Part shown: piece after piece, positions 1 through 11,940 of the stretch | Layout of the letters: each line of letters opens with the position of its first letter | Numbering within the stretch: position 1 is the stretch's first letter | From: Saturnia japonica | Taxonomy: Eukaryota > Arthropoda > Insecta > Lepidoptera > Saturniidae | Length of the DNA: 64,000 nt | Assembly (NCBI GenBank): GCA_033032175.1 | Contig: CM065331.1 | Location: forward strand, 8,494,370-8,558,369 | Reading direction: 5' to 3' | Notes under the pieces: model-generated | Seen by the model: only the letters and a program-made list of their open reading frames with translations | Told to the model about the DNA's origin: nothing | Database searches by the model: none | Translations under genes and position numbers: made by a program

Positions 1-2697
1 TAAGTCGCTTCCCGCCGTCTGTCTGTACCTACGCTTGCATCTTTTAAACTACGCAACGGATTTTAATACGGTTTTCACTATAATTTAGAGAATTTCTTAC
101 CGATGGTTTGTATATACAAAACATTCCATTTCACTCATTGTATAGTAGAGAAAATTCAATGATTTGTAATTAAGCTGTCAAAAAATGATTTTCGGGCGCT
201 TATATGGATTACGCTAGCTAAAGCTTATGAGATACATCAAAATAATGTTCTAAAGAATTGTAGTTCTTTAAAAAAACATAGAGAAAAATTCGCGATAGCA
301 TATGTCTATCTTCTAAGGTTGACTTGGTTTTTATCTTCAATATAAAAATTATTAACACAAGCTTTGCTTAGTTTGGGATTAAAGGCCGTGTGTGAAATTG
401 TGTTCCCGTATTTAAAAAAAATATGTAATATTGGTGACATTTTGCATGATATAGTCTGGTTATTGTGCATATGTGAAGTAGATTATAAATATAAACTGAA
501 AACATGCATTTTGAGTTAAAACAAAAACTCCCTAGACAGTTCTAACAAGGGAACCACCATCTTCTTAGATTCCTCTTTGAAGTCTAGAAAATACTACGAA
601 GGCTTAAAACACTGACACTGGGCAAATGCTTCTGCCAAAACACGTAGAAGAAGACCAACTAATAAAATGAAATATTTCAAAAAATACATTGAAATTAGTC
701 TTAACCGATTCAACATACAATAATTAAGAAATTTTATTTACCAATCGCTGTTTAAGTAAGTAGGTACTTACTTATTAATTATTTATACGTGTTTAATGAA
801 TCTATAAATATCAATGAAAGCGCCATATGGAGTTAATTAACCTGTTCGTTACTCTCGTAAGAATCAATTAAATGGGAACCGTTTTTCAAAATGACCATTT
901 TGACGACATAATTGTATACCTACCACCTACTTACCATCGATGAATAATTTATTTTATTGAAAATTCACAGTTTCTCACACCTTAAAAGTTAATACATTTT
1001 TAATTGTATACTTTTTAAATTGGACGCCATTTTATTCATGCATTGACACATGCAATAATTCTCATAAACAAGTTTACAAATATATAAATGCGGTTATAAA
1101 TATCTGTAATATGTCTTACTCCTAAGAAATAAGAGTGTAAATTGTTTGTAAATTTATAAAAAACGTAGTAAATATACATTTGTCGATTTAAACCCTGTAT
1201 GTAGGGAACAGGTGAAATAATGAAACAATTTAGTACCAATTATTTCGCGCGATAATCAGTTGTTTTTTTGCGCGGCAGCCATCTTGTTTCGCGTAATAGC
1301 GGCACGCCCAGTGGCCGGTTGCACAAAATAAAAACTTTATCGACACCTGTGTTACCTTCTCATAATAAAAAAAAAAAAAAACTTTAATATTATATTTTCA
1401 CGCGAAGTGGAGCGAGTTATGTCTGATAACATCTTACTGGGGTGTTTCATGTTTGAAAACTCTATTTAATGATTATATACGACTTTACAGGTTTAGCAAT
1501 TTGTTTAGTAACTGAGCAGTCGGTGGATAATATTTTATAACCTTTATGGGCAAACAACCGTATGGAATTAATATTTAAAAAAAAACCACCTCACTAATTG
1601 GATATATTATTACTCAGAACTAGCATTGGAGTCAACCGATAAAGTTTGTGTGACCAAAATAATATTGACATTTTAACAAAACTTTGGTTTAATGAAAATG
1701 TGGTAAAGTTTTTTTAAATTCTTTTATTGTTATGAAACTTCTATGGGCATAGAAAAGGAAGTCTAATAATACGTTACACACGATAGGCACTTTTAAGTTC
1801 TTAAGTACATGAAATTCCGAAATTTGGGACCCATGCTTGCGAATGACATGAGACCCTTGGAGTACAAAACTAAAATTTTAATTTATTAATTCATTCTTAA
1901 TTTATTCTTATCTTTCCTTTTTTTAAAGTGTATATTTACTATGTACCTACATTTTTTATTAATTTTGTTGGACTTTTTGGTTTTTTTTATTATCATTAGT
2001 ACATTACTGACTCCAACGTTGATTTATGATATAAAATAAAAAAAATTATACGTATTCAGTAAGGTCACAAATAAAGCATGCAAAAGCACTGCATCAATGC
2101 ACTGAAAAATGTTTTGATTTTGTAAATATGAATGAAATGTAGTTTATTGGTCATTGGTCATCCATTTTTCATAAATAAATAAATATTTACTTACCTATCT
2201 AATTCTAAATCCTTATTTTTTTCAACTAAGTAATTAAATTTGCTTTCTAGTTAAGTATGTCACGCAAGTTTATTTTTTGTCGTTGCATATAGGTAACTAA
2301 ATAATTATTGTCGAAATAGCTTGTGATTGCAATGCAGCGGCATTTTCAATTCAGCTGGATTTATGCTGGATCAAAGCAACTCCAGCTGAATGCGGCGTGG
2401 AACCAGCATTTATTATTTTTTAAGGAAATGAAATATTTGTTTTTTAATTGTAGAAACTTTCGTCATTTCAACTACTTACCTACATTTACATCGCTTAAGG
2501 GACATATTATTTCATCCTAGTTATTTATAAGTAACTTTTAGTCTTACTCATTAGAAGTATCTACTTCTAATGAGTAAGTACCTAATAGTTATGCGTATAC
2601 TAAGTATAATTATTACTTAGATCACATAAATTGATATATTATATATCTAAAACACCTACTTATTTATCTATTTTGCTAAATAAGTTTCACACTGCCG
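1..2697. other. AT-rich non-coding DNA, probably intron 1 of the homeobox gene
   Basis: No coding region or recognisable transposon body is seen. It holds A/T homopolymer runs (for example about 1367-1382), a 17-bp perfect inverted repeat at 2543-2578 and a short segment at about 520-565 that recurs inverted near 35.83 kb. Intronic status is inferred from the downstream homeobox exons whose first exon is not in view. Confidence 0.4.
2543..2578. repeat. Perfect inverted repeat, 17-bp arms
   Basis: The arm cttactcattagaagta at 2543-2559 is followed by a 2-base spacer and its exact reverse complement at 2562-2578. The transcript would form a tight hairpin on either strand. No transposon ends are seen at its edges. 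Confidence 0.85.
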
Positions 2698-3010
2698 ATA
2701 TGAAGTACAAAACGAGCATATCCGTGGAAGTTTCAAAGTCGCCCCTATATCAGAGAAACTAACCGAGAGCCGTCTCAGATGGAATAGTTACGTGATGCGA
2801 AGATACGAGGAGCATGTAGAAAGCATTGCGACTACCTGAATATAAAAGAGGTAAAGGACGACCTCCAGTTACGTGGTGGATTAACATAACGAAACTCTTA
2901 TTGGAGGAAGAACTGCCCGACTCGAGAACCCAGGACAGATTGACCTGGCGACAAAAAATTAGAAGAGCCGACCCTATGTAAAGTGGGATAGGTAGAGGTA
3001 GGAAGAAAAG
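2698..3010 (+). pseudogene. RTE-type non-LTR retrotransposon, 3' coding relic
   Basis: Broken frames on the + strand encode the far C-terminal tail typical of lepidopteran endonuclease/reverse-transcriptase LINEs: an 'NEHIRGS.KVAPISEKLTESRLRW' type stretch (about 2705-2790) followed by 'RGRPPVTWW' (about 2853-2880) and 'RRADPM' (about 2966-2981). There are stops and frame changes between blocks, so it is dead and 5'-truncated. The clade is judged from remembered family features; the LINE nature is surer than the clade. Confidence 0.6.
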
Positions 3011-3194
3011 AGAAAGAATATGTTTTCTCAGTTTTTCAGTCTCAGTTAGTCAGTATAAAATGTTTAGATAACTCTTAATACAAATATAAGTTATAGTATA
3101 ACTTAAGACTTAAAGAATGAAGCCAATCATGTTATTGTTTTTTTTTTAACTTTACTGAAAATAAGATATCAAGATAATAATGTTATCTCCAAGC

Positions 3195-3467
3195 CTACTT
3201 CTCAAAGCACTGCGGAATAAGCTCTCTGTCTGCCTCTACGGTAGTTGCTTTGAAAGTCGTCAAATAATCATAAATCAAAGTTAGGTTTTCACCTCTTACA
3301 CCCTTACTTTCATAATGCTTTTTCTGTTTTTAATATTTCTCAGTACTATAATAGTTTAATTTTCGTTTCATAAAATTTTCTTTCTCACGCTTTAGTTCGA
3401 TCTTCGCTTCTTGCTGCAATGTGAGTTTCACATTCAAGGAAACCGTCTGATCGCTTTCTACTTCCAT
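3195..3467 (-). pseudogene. Unrecognised coding relic with one internal stop
   Basis: Reading leftward from an ATG at 3467, one frame stays open for 91 codons except for a single TAA (after YYSTEKY). The part before the stop is Lys/Glu-rich and helix-prone (LTLQQEAKIELKREKENF); the part after it looks like normal protein (IYDYLTTFKATTVEADREL). This resembles the C-terminal tail of MADF or Myb/SANT-like DNA-binding proteins, often carried by transposons, but I do not recognise the family. It may also be a chance frame. Confidence 0.3.
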
Positions 3468-4307
3468 TAGATTCTCCTTTGCTGCTACTGGTTATATTAT
3501 ACTTGTATTTACGCGAATAATCACTTTTCATCGCCTGATGCATTGCATTTTTTTCGAACTAACTAACTACTAACTAAAGCCTACGCAGCAAAGCAGCTAC
3601 GTAAAGTTTTAGTTGGTTAGTTAGTTTTAGTTACTTGTTTTTAGCTTATTATTTATTTAGCATTGTCCATGCAAAATTGGGTGTTTTTTTGATTTCATCT
3701 TAGTTTCCTATAATATGAGTTTAGTTTATTATCGTATACGATTCAAAATTTTCTGTTTTGATTAATACATTTACTAGTAACGCTCTTAGTGAAAATACAA
3801 AGGAATTTAAATTGGTAATACAAAAAAGAATAATAGTCTTCAATATAAGCGTCCTGTAAACTAAAAGGTGGCCGTGCGTATATTTTCTGACTCCGACGAC
3901 AAAATGACATTAGTTATCGGGATATACCCAGCAGGTTCCACAAACGGCAGATACAAAGCGCACTTTGGCGAAACTACGGTTCACGCCACCGGGGACAGGC
4001 GATTAACTTTGCTCCCGCATACTCGGCAATTTATTATATACCCACCATTACCATGTTGCTATGTTTCGATTAATATATTAAATTAATTATAATAAGAACT
4101 AGTAGCCTTCTAAATAGTTAAAGTTATCTAGTTTTATATTTGTTAACAGACATATAACATTTTTTTATGAGTAATAAAATTTAAAAAAAAAACACGGGCA
4201 TAACCAAAATCGTTCTTATATCTACAATGCCCGACAGAGATATTCATATCGCTATAGTTTTGAAGGTAGAAACGGAAATATTAAAATACGATGTCTTCTA
4301 TTTTTTA
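3468..4307. other. Unassigned AT-rich DNA
   Basis: Nothing recognisable. A short direct/inverted cluster of taactaac motifs lies at about 3558-3640. A less AT-rich patch at 3868-4050 gives a 72-codon frame starting with GTG, but no domain is visible and it is not called a gene. Confidence 0.3.
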
Positions 4308-4500
4308 ACCGGTTTCAAAAAAAGACGGAGGTTACTCAATTCGCATGTATATTTTTTTTAATGGATGTTCAGTCATTACTTCTTAGGGGATACCTCAAGG
4401 GTGGTCTCGTTTTAATTTCATTGGCATTGGACTTTCAACTTCGAAGATACATCAGAAAACTCCTCAAATTATTGAAAATTGTCTTTTACATAATATGTAC
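4308..4500 (+). repeat. Family E short interspersed repeat
   Basis: About 190 bp beginning near 'accggtttcaaaaaaagacgg', with internal landmarks 'tggatgttcagt', 'cctcaagggtgg' and 'aatttcattggcattgga'. The same order of landmarks occurs at 17930-18100, 31587-31775, 38440-38655 and, inverted, at 23690-23885 and 57208-57395. No inverted ends or coding content are seen; the class is unknown. Confidence 0.75.
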
Positions 4501-5649
4501 CTATAGGTAAAGTCCAAGATGTTATTGTTTCTTTTCCGCTCTATCTATATTAGCGCGATAGCTATAGATTTCTGTTTATATATGTTGTTCTAATGCCTTG
4601 CCTGCCGCTTTTCTCCTAAAGGGCCTTCAGACGAACAGTTCGAGAAAAAAAAATGTGTGCAATTCACGCGTGGTAGAAGTGAAACCTTCACATCTATGTT
4701 TTTTTTAAATTCAGAAAATGATCATATACACACTAATTTAAAGATTATGAAAATGTACATACAAGTACTCACAATCGTTATTCACAATATCAATTTCAAT
4801 TAATGCACATTTGAAATATCCATAGTAACCTAACACAATATCAATCAGTAACAGAATGTCATATGTGTTGTCTAAAATGTTTTTGTTTCGTGCCTTTTTG
4901 GTGAGGTACTAATATTCATTATTGCGTGGCAACAAACCTCTGTTGTACCATTTTACCATTACTAAAACTTTCCTATCTCATTTTCTCCCACGTTAAATCT
5001 TATGAATTTATGTGTCTGTGTCTTTTTACTGTGTCTTTCGCTTTTTTGTTTCATCGACTTTCAAATCACAACGATGCTAAAGAAATTTTCACTTCAAAAA
5101 CGCACTTTTAATGAAATTATAACGCATGTGAAACTGCGTGGTAAAGCTTGTTCACTATATAACTCGTGATAACACGCAGTATGCATCAAACTTTCATTAA
5201 GTAATTACAAATGTATTTAATAACAACTTAACTGTACCGTGTACGTACATAAACAGTTCTGTAAATGTTTTTTCACAAGCTCACTGTACTGTAAGTACGC
5301 TTAACGAGAAACGTTTTTACAACGGACATACATACTGGTATTAGATTAATTATAGATGATTCACAAATGAACGATTCGTTGAAGCGTGACTCGCTAATTG
5401 TTGTACTGATTCCTTACAATATTACAGATGTTTATTGAAGTACTTGCCTCTGCCCGCGATTTTGTCTTCGTTGACCTCAAAATTAAGTCTCGAGAGTAAT
5501 GAAAAATTTGTCATTTACCGGAATAAAAAGTATCCTATGTGTTAATGCAGTTTATAAACGAGCTGTGTGCGAAATTCCATCAAAATCCGTTGAGCCATTT
5601 TTGCGTGATATAGTAACAAACATACAAATTTCCATATTTATGATATTAA
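4501..5649. other. Unassigned AT-rich DNA
   Basis: No gene is recognised. Frames here (4926-5111, 5499-5696) lack family features. The stretch at 5570-5640 ('aaaatccgttgagcca', 'taacaaacatacaaa') is a common phrase of lepidopteran mobile repeats, so part of it is probably an old transposon fragment. Confidence 0.3.
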
Positions 5650-5990
5650 CTAGCGATATGCCCGCGGATCTGCACGCGTTTTTTAATATACTGTAATTAA
5701 TGAAATCTTGTAATTTTATTTTAATTAAAGTTATTTAAAATTCATTTAATGTATCAGTTGAAGAATGACATGTACTTCCCGTGTATAAAATTTCATAAAA
5801 AATCGGTTAAGAATTTTTTCTTTTAACTCTGTTTTAAGGGTTCTAAAATTAATATTGACAATTCTTATGCCCTTATTAATTGAGTAAATTTTTTTATAAG
5901 AATCAGTTAAGCCTTTTTTGAATTAAATCAGGACATACAAACAGACAGACAAATAAAATGTTTTTAATGGCATAACTATTCCATATTCGT
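5650..5990 (-). mobile_element. Degraded Helitron-like element, 3' end at left
   Basis: On the - strand the unit ends '...gcgggcatatcgCTAG|T', like the other small Helitrons of this window (CTAG at 5650-5653, preceded by a GC-rich potential hairpin). The body contains 'acttcccgtgta' and 'aaatttcataaaaaatcgg', and the right side ends near 'acaaacagacagacaa'. The 5' end is not defined. Confidence 0.4.
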
Positions 5991-6222
5991 GATCACTGCT
6001 ATCGTTCATTTTATAGCATGTCTATCGGGAAATTAAAAAAAATATTACATGTACAGACACAACTACATAGGATTTACTCGTAATAGCTTTGCTAGCTTAA
6101 GATTGACTTATTATTTCTTTAACGGTCTATAAAGAAAAGCGTCCGTGTTGATAGTGCCTTATAAAAATTGTTTTTTTTTAAACATTAAACACGTTGGCTG
6201 TATTCATGACTTTTATTTTAAA

Positions 6223-6470
6223 ACTAGCTGTGCCCTACGGTTTGACCCGTGTTAAATTTCATTTTCACTTTCCTTACCTGACTACAACTTGCCAGATCGC
6301 TTGACGTTCGTAGTCACTGTTCTGCTCCTAAAGGTAGTAGCTGAAATTATATAGCTTATAAACCTTCCTCAATAAATGGGCTATAAAATACAACAAGATT
6401 TTTTTAAATCGTATTACTAGTTCTAGAGATTAGCGTGTACAAATAAACATTTAGTAATTTATTTGTCCTG
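6223..6470 (-). mobile_element. Family C Helitron-like repeat
   Basis: On the - strand the unit ends in 'aaaccgtagggcacagCTAG', preceded by landmarks matching 21060-21401, 22060-22300 and 38680-38925 (+) and 22835-23029 and 26690-26935 (-). The CTAG terminus followed by T and the preceding small hairpin suggest a non-autonomous Helitron. No coding content. Confidence 0.5.
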
Positions 6471-6485
6471 ATAATAATAATTATA

Positions 6486-6807
6486 TCTATATATTAATAC
6501 GTGAAGCAAAAGCTTTCGGTACCTTTTTGACATGGTTAAAGTTTATATGGAGAAGGAGTGCAGAAAGCTAAAATTTATCTATAATATCTGTTACTAATAT
6601 ATTAAATAAAATAAATTAATACTTCGAATCCTAACCCCAGTGCCATTGAACTTAGACCCTCCAAAATATTGACATTGTCACTCAATGAAAAATGACAGCA
6701 AGTGATGTAGATAATACTCATTGTATACGAGTACTGTAAATGTCGAACAGAAAATAGTCTATGAGCAAAAGTCGCTGGTCGAATTTCGACCTTAGTGCGA
6801 TCGCTAG
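6486..6807 (+). mobile_element. Non-autonomous Helitron, family A (complete copy)
   Basis: This 322-bp unit begins 5'-TCTATATATTAATACGTGAA and ends with CTAG-3'. A 6-bp-stem hairpin (GGTCGA-att-TCGACC, 6777-6791) lies 12 bases before the CTAG. It sits between A and T, the Helitron target. Rolling-circle elements with this 5' end are common in Lepidoptera. Other copies are at 27114-27469 and 38925-39282 (+), 40735-41073 and 63789-64000 (-). It carries no gene and depends on Helitron proteins made elsewhere. Confidence 0.8.
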
Positions 6808-6937
6808 TTAGTATAGAATTCTCTGAAAGCCTAGTCACATTTTTTATCCCTTTAATAATGAAGTAGCTTCACAACAGTCCGAAGCTTCTTCCAGTGCTAA
6901 TCTGTCTGTAGAATATCGTCAAATTGTTTGAAACAAT

Positions 6938-7195
6938 GACGGCTCAGTTGGTAGCGTTTACGGACTCCGCGTCGATCGACGTGAGTTCGAATCCCTGCAA
7001 TGAGCCTGAGCGCCCGGTGAAGGAAAAACATGGTGATGAAACCATAACATGGTGGTAGGGCTTTTTCTAATGCCCGTCTGGTTAGCTACCAGCCTCAAGG
7101 TGAAAATCTGCCGACAAGCATCAATAAGTTTATTCCGGCACCTCTGCTTACCAGTGCAGGCCTTAGCTTATTGCCATCTCATGTCACATTGTCAC
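6938..7195 (+). mobile_element. tRNA-derived SINE, family 1
   Basis: The head looks like a tRNA with a pol III A box ('ggctcagttggtagcg') and B box ('gagttcgaatccc', about 6983-6995). The body ('gcccggtgaaggaaaaacat', 'gatgaaaccataacatgg') and tail recur at 42735-43041 and, truncated, at 17581-17800 and 11752-11940. No coding potential. Confidence 0.75.
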
Positions 7196-7204
7196 TTAAC
7201 AACA

Positions 7205-7687
7205 AAACTATAATGATTAGAAGTGTCTCTTTGTAATGTTTGTAACTAAATGCATATAAAAGATACGGTACTTTAAAAGACACCAATTTTTATTATTTTT
7301 TCTGTTGGTTTTTTCCGGATAATCTACAAAACGGTTTGATCGTTTTTGACGGGACTTTCACTGGCGGATAGCTGATATTCTAAGCAGTAATTTAGGCTAC
7401 TTTTACTTTAGAAAATGAATTAGTGTTGCCCGCAAATATAAAAAAAAACTGGTTACGGTGAATTAATTCGGGCGCTTAAAGAGATATGTTAAATTAATGT
7501 ACTACATAATTGTATATATTAAAAAGACCTACTAAAAAGTCAGCGATAGCATATTTCTATCTTCTAAGGATTACCCACAATAAGCATAATTATATCTAAA
7601 AGGGAGCGGGAATAGCACAATTCGCGGGTAAATGCCCGGTCGACAGCATTCTGTAGTTCACGCGAACGAAGTCACGGGCACAGTTAG
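7205..7687 (+). mobile_element. Non-autonomous Helitron, family B
   Basis: About 480 bp. Landmarks shared with the copies at 36227-36745 and 41211-41730 are: 'gaagtgtctctttgtaatg', 'taaatgcatat', 'tttgacgggactttcactgg', 'gatagctgatatt', 'aattcgggcgctta', 'tatcttctaagga', and an end 'cgaagtcacgggcacag' plus TTAG (CTAG in other copies). In better copies the end forms a GC-rich hairpin before CTAG. The 5' end is eroded here. Confidence 0.65.
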
Positions 7688-8260
7688 TAATAAATAAAAT
7701 TTAAAAAGTTATCGCAAAACACTTAAGCTTACCCTGTAAGTAACATAGCGAGAAGATACCGGATTCATTTACCTCCCATTACCCAGCACTGATTATAGAC
7801 CGTCCTTTCATCTGTCAAATCATCTAATTTCGTTCAAAGCATTCATTTAATTTATAAAAAGCGGTCTCGATAATGTCAGCCAAAACTTTAATTTGGTCCG
7901 GATTGTGTACAAATTTGGACAGACACGTACAAGCGTGTTTTAGAAACGATGTATTATTTTTAAATCATACCTACTTCTTTTGACGCTTTTAGTCTAGGGT
8001 AAAATAGGCTATTTAAGTTTCTTAAAGTATGTTCTAAATAATAATTTATTATTTTGATTATATTTGATTATTGTCCAATCGGAGGGAAAAAAATTGTAAC
8101 CTAATATTTAGGACCTAGAAAACCACAAAATTTATTTTAAAACTTTACTTTTCGTATCGGGCGAAACGGAGTGAAGACAAAGATGAATTGACATTTAGCT
8201 AAACTTCAAAATTTTTAAAATCTCGATAATTTTTATGTCAAAGATTTCAATGTCACAGCG
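7688..8260. other. Unassigned AT-rich DNA
   Basis: No gene or repeat recognised. The last 11 bases (8250-8260, atgtcacagcg) are the left target-site duplication of the LINE that follows. Confidence 0.4.
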
Positions 8261-8313
<53 letters not shown>

Positions 8314-9391
8314 TGACTACACTGTTAGCCTTAGGGGCCCTATCGTCAAACAGAGCCGCTGCGGCTTTTACAGCTTCACCGGACTTGGGGGCGAGCGCTT
8401 AGGGCACTCAGCCGCGAAAGTTTGTGACGACCCGCACGAGGGTGCCAGAGTGGCCGAACCTCGGCTCGGGCGGTCGTCGCGAATGCGAAAAAGTCGCGAT
8501 CTAACTAATTCCCTAATCTTTAGGAGAATTCGAGCTATCTAATATATACTCATATGCACGTTCCCCTCCTCCTGGGAGGAAGGAGTGGACCATGCGTATG
8601 TGTATTTGTTAATCGGAATGGTTTTTCTACACTAACTAGCGCAATAGTCTAACTAGCGCAAAAAAAGAAAAAAAAAAGGTCCCTTACAGAACCTATGTAC
8701 CTGTGTGGTGTGCACGTGTGTGTGTTCATACGTGTGTAATGTTGTGTGTGGGTAACTAAGTGTTGCACGCATAGTGTCACTTTGTATCGCGCGGGCGGCT
8801 GCCTGACCCAAGGGCTTCACACCGAGGAACGGACCTAGGCTTGGGTTGCCGCTAGAGAGGGTGGACGTGACGGGTGTGCGGGAGCGAAGTTGACCGCCCG
8901 TCCTCTGCGGAGAGAACGGTGGTTACGCGGGCGTGGGCGGTGGCACGCTCTGTTTGGAGAGACGGTGTCGGCGTAGAACGCGTTAGCTTTTTCGGTTTGG
9001 TCGGGCGGGTCAGTGAATATATTACGCGGCCGGCGTTTTCTCCGGCAGGCGTTGGGGTCGGGAACATAAGAAGCTGCCGCTTTTATTAAGGGGTTCGCGT
9101 GGTTCGACGCGGTGTCGAAATACGAGCGAGAAAGGTGTTTGGCGTATGCATGTATCGAGGGAAGGTCCATATCTCTATGGAGATCCTCCATACGAACAAA
9201 CCAGGGGGCACCGGTAAGGCGGTGAAGAAACTTGTTCTGGATGGCTTGTAAGCGTTCCCAGTTATAACTTGGCATATGTGCGAACGCAACGCAGCTATAT
9301 GTCATGATCGGACGGATACACATCTTGTAGAGCGTAAGCTTGTGTCTCGTGGACATTTTGCTTGCAGCACATAACAGAGGATGTAGTCGGG
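8261..9391 (-). mobile_element. Jockey-type LINE, 5'-truncated insertion with poly(A) tail and duplications
   Basis: The 1.13-kb insertion is flanked by a perfect 11-bp duplication, atgtcacagcg, at 8250-8260 and 9392-9402. Reading leftward it holds the C-terminal part of a reverse-transcriptase ORF (to 8835), about 520 bp of 3' UTR and a poly(A) tail seen as 49 T at 8262-8310. This is the footprint of target-primed reverse transcription with 5' truncation. Its 3' UTR also occurs at 45611-45927 (+) and 34978-35493 (-). Confidence 0.85.
8835..9391 (-). pseudogene. C-terminal end of jockey-like reverse transcriptase ORF2
   Basis: About 185 codons are open. They contain the post-RT signatures of jockey-clade LINEs: 'KLTLYKMCIRPIMTYSCVAFAH', 'LQAIQNKFLHRLTGAPWFVRMEDLHRDM' and 'NPLIKAAASYVPDP'. 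The catalytic RT core and endonuclease are absent because of 5' truncation. The frame continues by chance about 23 codons past the insertion point at 9391 into flanking DNA. The product cannot be functional. Confidence 0.8.
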
Positions 9392-9402
9392 ATGTCACAG
9401 CG

Positions 9403-11751
9403 TAAAATACATAGCAAATTTCACTAGTACCTATCCATGACGTCACAACATGGCTGAACACGTTTTTGTATTTAAAAAAAACAATTTTACACTTTTAATA
9501 TCTGAAATCGATAAATATCGGTTTCTTATGTCAAAAACAACAAAAAATATTTATTTAATGCACCAAATTTGATGTGAGTCAAGTAGCGAATTGAGAGGCG
9601 AATCGTGTGAAATAGTCGTACTAACTTTTTTTTATGTCCTCCGTCTGTCGAAGACTTTGGAAGGAAGGCGACTTTACCCCTGTACGTTTTGACCGGGCCC
9701 TTGGGTAGATTGTGTGTTAGCAGCGATGAGTTGGAGTTAGTTAGGAGTGTTCCTTACTTTGAGTGTTTGTGTTTTTGTACGCGTATGCATGACTATAGAA
9801 TGGTGATGTGAATATTGTTTTGTTTTTAATTGTTGATGTGTTTTAATGTTTGGAATTCTGTTATGTTTATGTATTTATTTGTGTCGATATCACTTTTATT
9901 GTAACACAGTTACAAAGAAACGTAAGTAAAATCAACTGACATTATTTTAATTGATGGGTTATTTTATCATGTTGTTGTCACGTTGGATAACATTTTTAAA
10001 GTTACATATTTTTGTTTTGATACAACTTCTGACATGCTTCAATTTTTTTTTCATCAAAACAATAATGAGTGATTGGTTAGGACGCATTAATTGTGTCCGA
10101 CTGGATCTCGATCAGCGTGGTGGTAGGGTATATATACGCGCGACCACCATACACACAGTGATAAATCCTTCACAGTTTTAAAAATAACTCCAAAAAATTT
10201 ATCCCGCGTGTCGTCAGCATTATGAAGTCAGTCATCTATGATAATAATCTAAATGTGATTGATGGCTAACTTCCTAATATTACACTTCCGTCATCCGTCA
10301 TATGATGCGCGCGTAGCTCTTAAATTTACCGTAAGAAACGCTAAAAGAAGTATTATTTAAAAAAAAAGGTGTGAACACGCGATAGAAGTAACATCTTTAG
10401 AAAACATACCAATATTTACATAAACGATACACGTGAACAATACACCACGCTGGCTATGACGCATTTTCCCAAGGCTTCGTAATATCCAAGCGAACACACA
10501 CGTACAAAGAGGAAACCTAGATAATATAGGAAATACTATATAATGTTTTCTATCTCATTCTCTCGCAGGTTAAATCCTATAGACGTATGTCTCTTTTTAG
10601 TGTCGCTTTTAAGTTTCGTGGTGTTTCAAATCATAACGATACTAAAGAAGTTTTCACGTCAATAAATGAATAATATAATTAACAGTTAAGTGCGCGACAG
10701 TACCAGTCCAAGAGATTTTGTTTAATTAACCGGTAGCCACTTCCCGCTACTGTGACAATTGCTCTTTACAAAGAATGGTCAGTGATGCGCGTCGTGTTAT
10801 GTCGATAAAACTGTATCTGTCGATTAATTGCGTGTAACATTTTTTTTTTAATCGTTACGCATCGTGGCCATTTGATCAATTACTTAACTGCTTTCTGCCG
10901 GTCGTTTCGTCCATGTTTTAATCATACGATTTCTATATATACAGAAGAACATGTTTTTACTAAGTTGCAACTAACGAGGTTGTAAATGAAATTTACTTTT
11001 TTTATATGTATTCTTTATAGGCCACTACGCCTTTTGCCTTTTGAGTTATAAGCGCGTAAGAAGAGATTAATTTTTGAAAATCACTTTGGGGACAATAAAG
11101 AAATGTCCCAGATATTTTGAATTTAGTTAAATAAGTTATTTCATGAGGGATTCTGACAAAAACCATTTTTTTTTTTTTGCTAAAAAAGGGATCTGAGTGT
11201 GCTGATCAAGGTGTGCTTAAGCCACAGAGAGCACAGATTCGTACGTGACGGTAGCTAAATTTGTTATTAATTATCTTCTTATCGTTAGGTATTTAAACCT
11301 CACGATGTTCGATTTTCTGTTTTACAACTAAGAGCTTGTACCATGTTTGCTTTTTTAATTTTTTTAAATGCTGTAGGCTAGGCTATCTTTAATCAAGATA
11401 CAAAGTTCAAAGCATAACCAAATTATTTTTAAGCTATGATAACATAATAATTCCATTAAATAAGTGTTTTTACCTAAATACGTAACTGTTGGCAATAATA
11501 AACTTAACCACAGTTATTAAATACAAATTGTCGGTTTCCTTTCCTATTTATCCAATTAGATAAAAATGGGCTGGGCTCTTGTAATTTCATGAATTTGGTA
11601 ATTGATTATTTAATTTCATAGAAAGTGATGACGGGTTCAGACGTCATATTGAACGACGTGATTTTGAACTGTATTTCGTGAATATCATTCATTATTATAT
11701 TTGGGTTTGTTGTTATAATCTTTGAAGTAATATCTAGTGATCTAGTATGCA
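9403..11751. other. Unassigned intronic DNA
   Basis: No recognisable gene. 9600-9800 is less AT-rich ('tgtcgaagactttggaagg', 'gaccgggcccttgggtag') but shows no domain. A strong TATA-like string lies at 10130-10137. Homopolymer runs occur near 10836 and 11167. Confidence 0.35.
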
Positions 11752-11940
11752 TTTTACATCATGGTAGACCTTATTTTCTAATACTTGCCTGCCTCAAGTT
11801 TAAAATCTATCGCCAAGCACCTATAGGTGTGTTCCGGCATTGTAAATGAGAGGCGAGTTTGTATACACTTTGCGTATTGTCATCTGTGGTCACATCGTCT
11901 CTTAAATTTGGATCAAATGCTAAACTTATTAAGAATTAAA
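11752..11940 (+). mobile_element. SINE family 1, truncated and decayed
   Basis: It shares the 3' part of the SINE at 42735-43041: 'catggtagacc', 'gcctcaagtt', 'gccaagcacctataggtgtgttccgg', then 'ttgtcatctgtggtcacatc' and 'ggatcaaatgctaaactta'. The tRNA-like head is missing. Confidence 0.55.

Noticed and set aside
3868..4086. 72-codon + strand frame
   Set aside because: GTG start, no family features, and the C-terminal third is plain AT-rich sequence.
6938..7010. tRNA gene
   Set aside because: A and B boxes are present but the sequence cannot fold into a full tRNA and is followed by a SINE body repeated elsewhere.
9600..9800. Possible exon in a less AT-rich patch
   Set aside because: No open frame with recognisable protein text on either strand.
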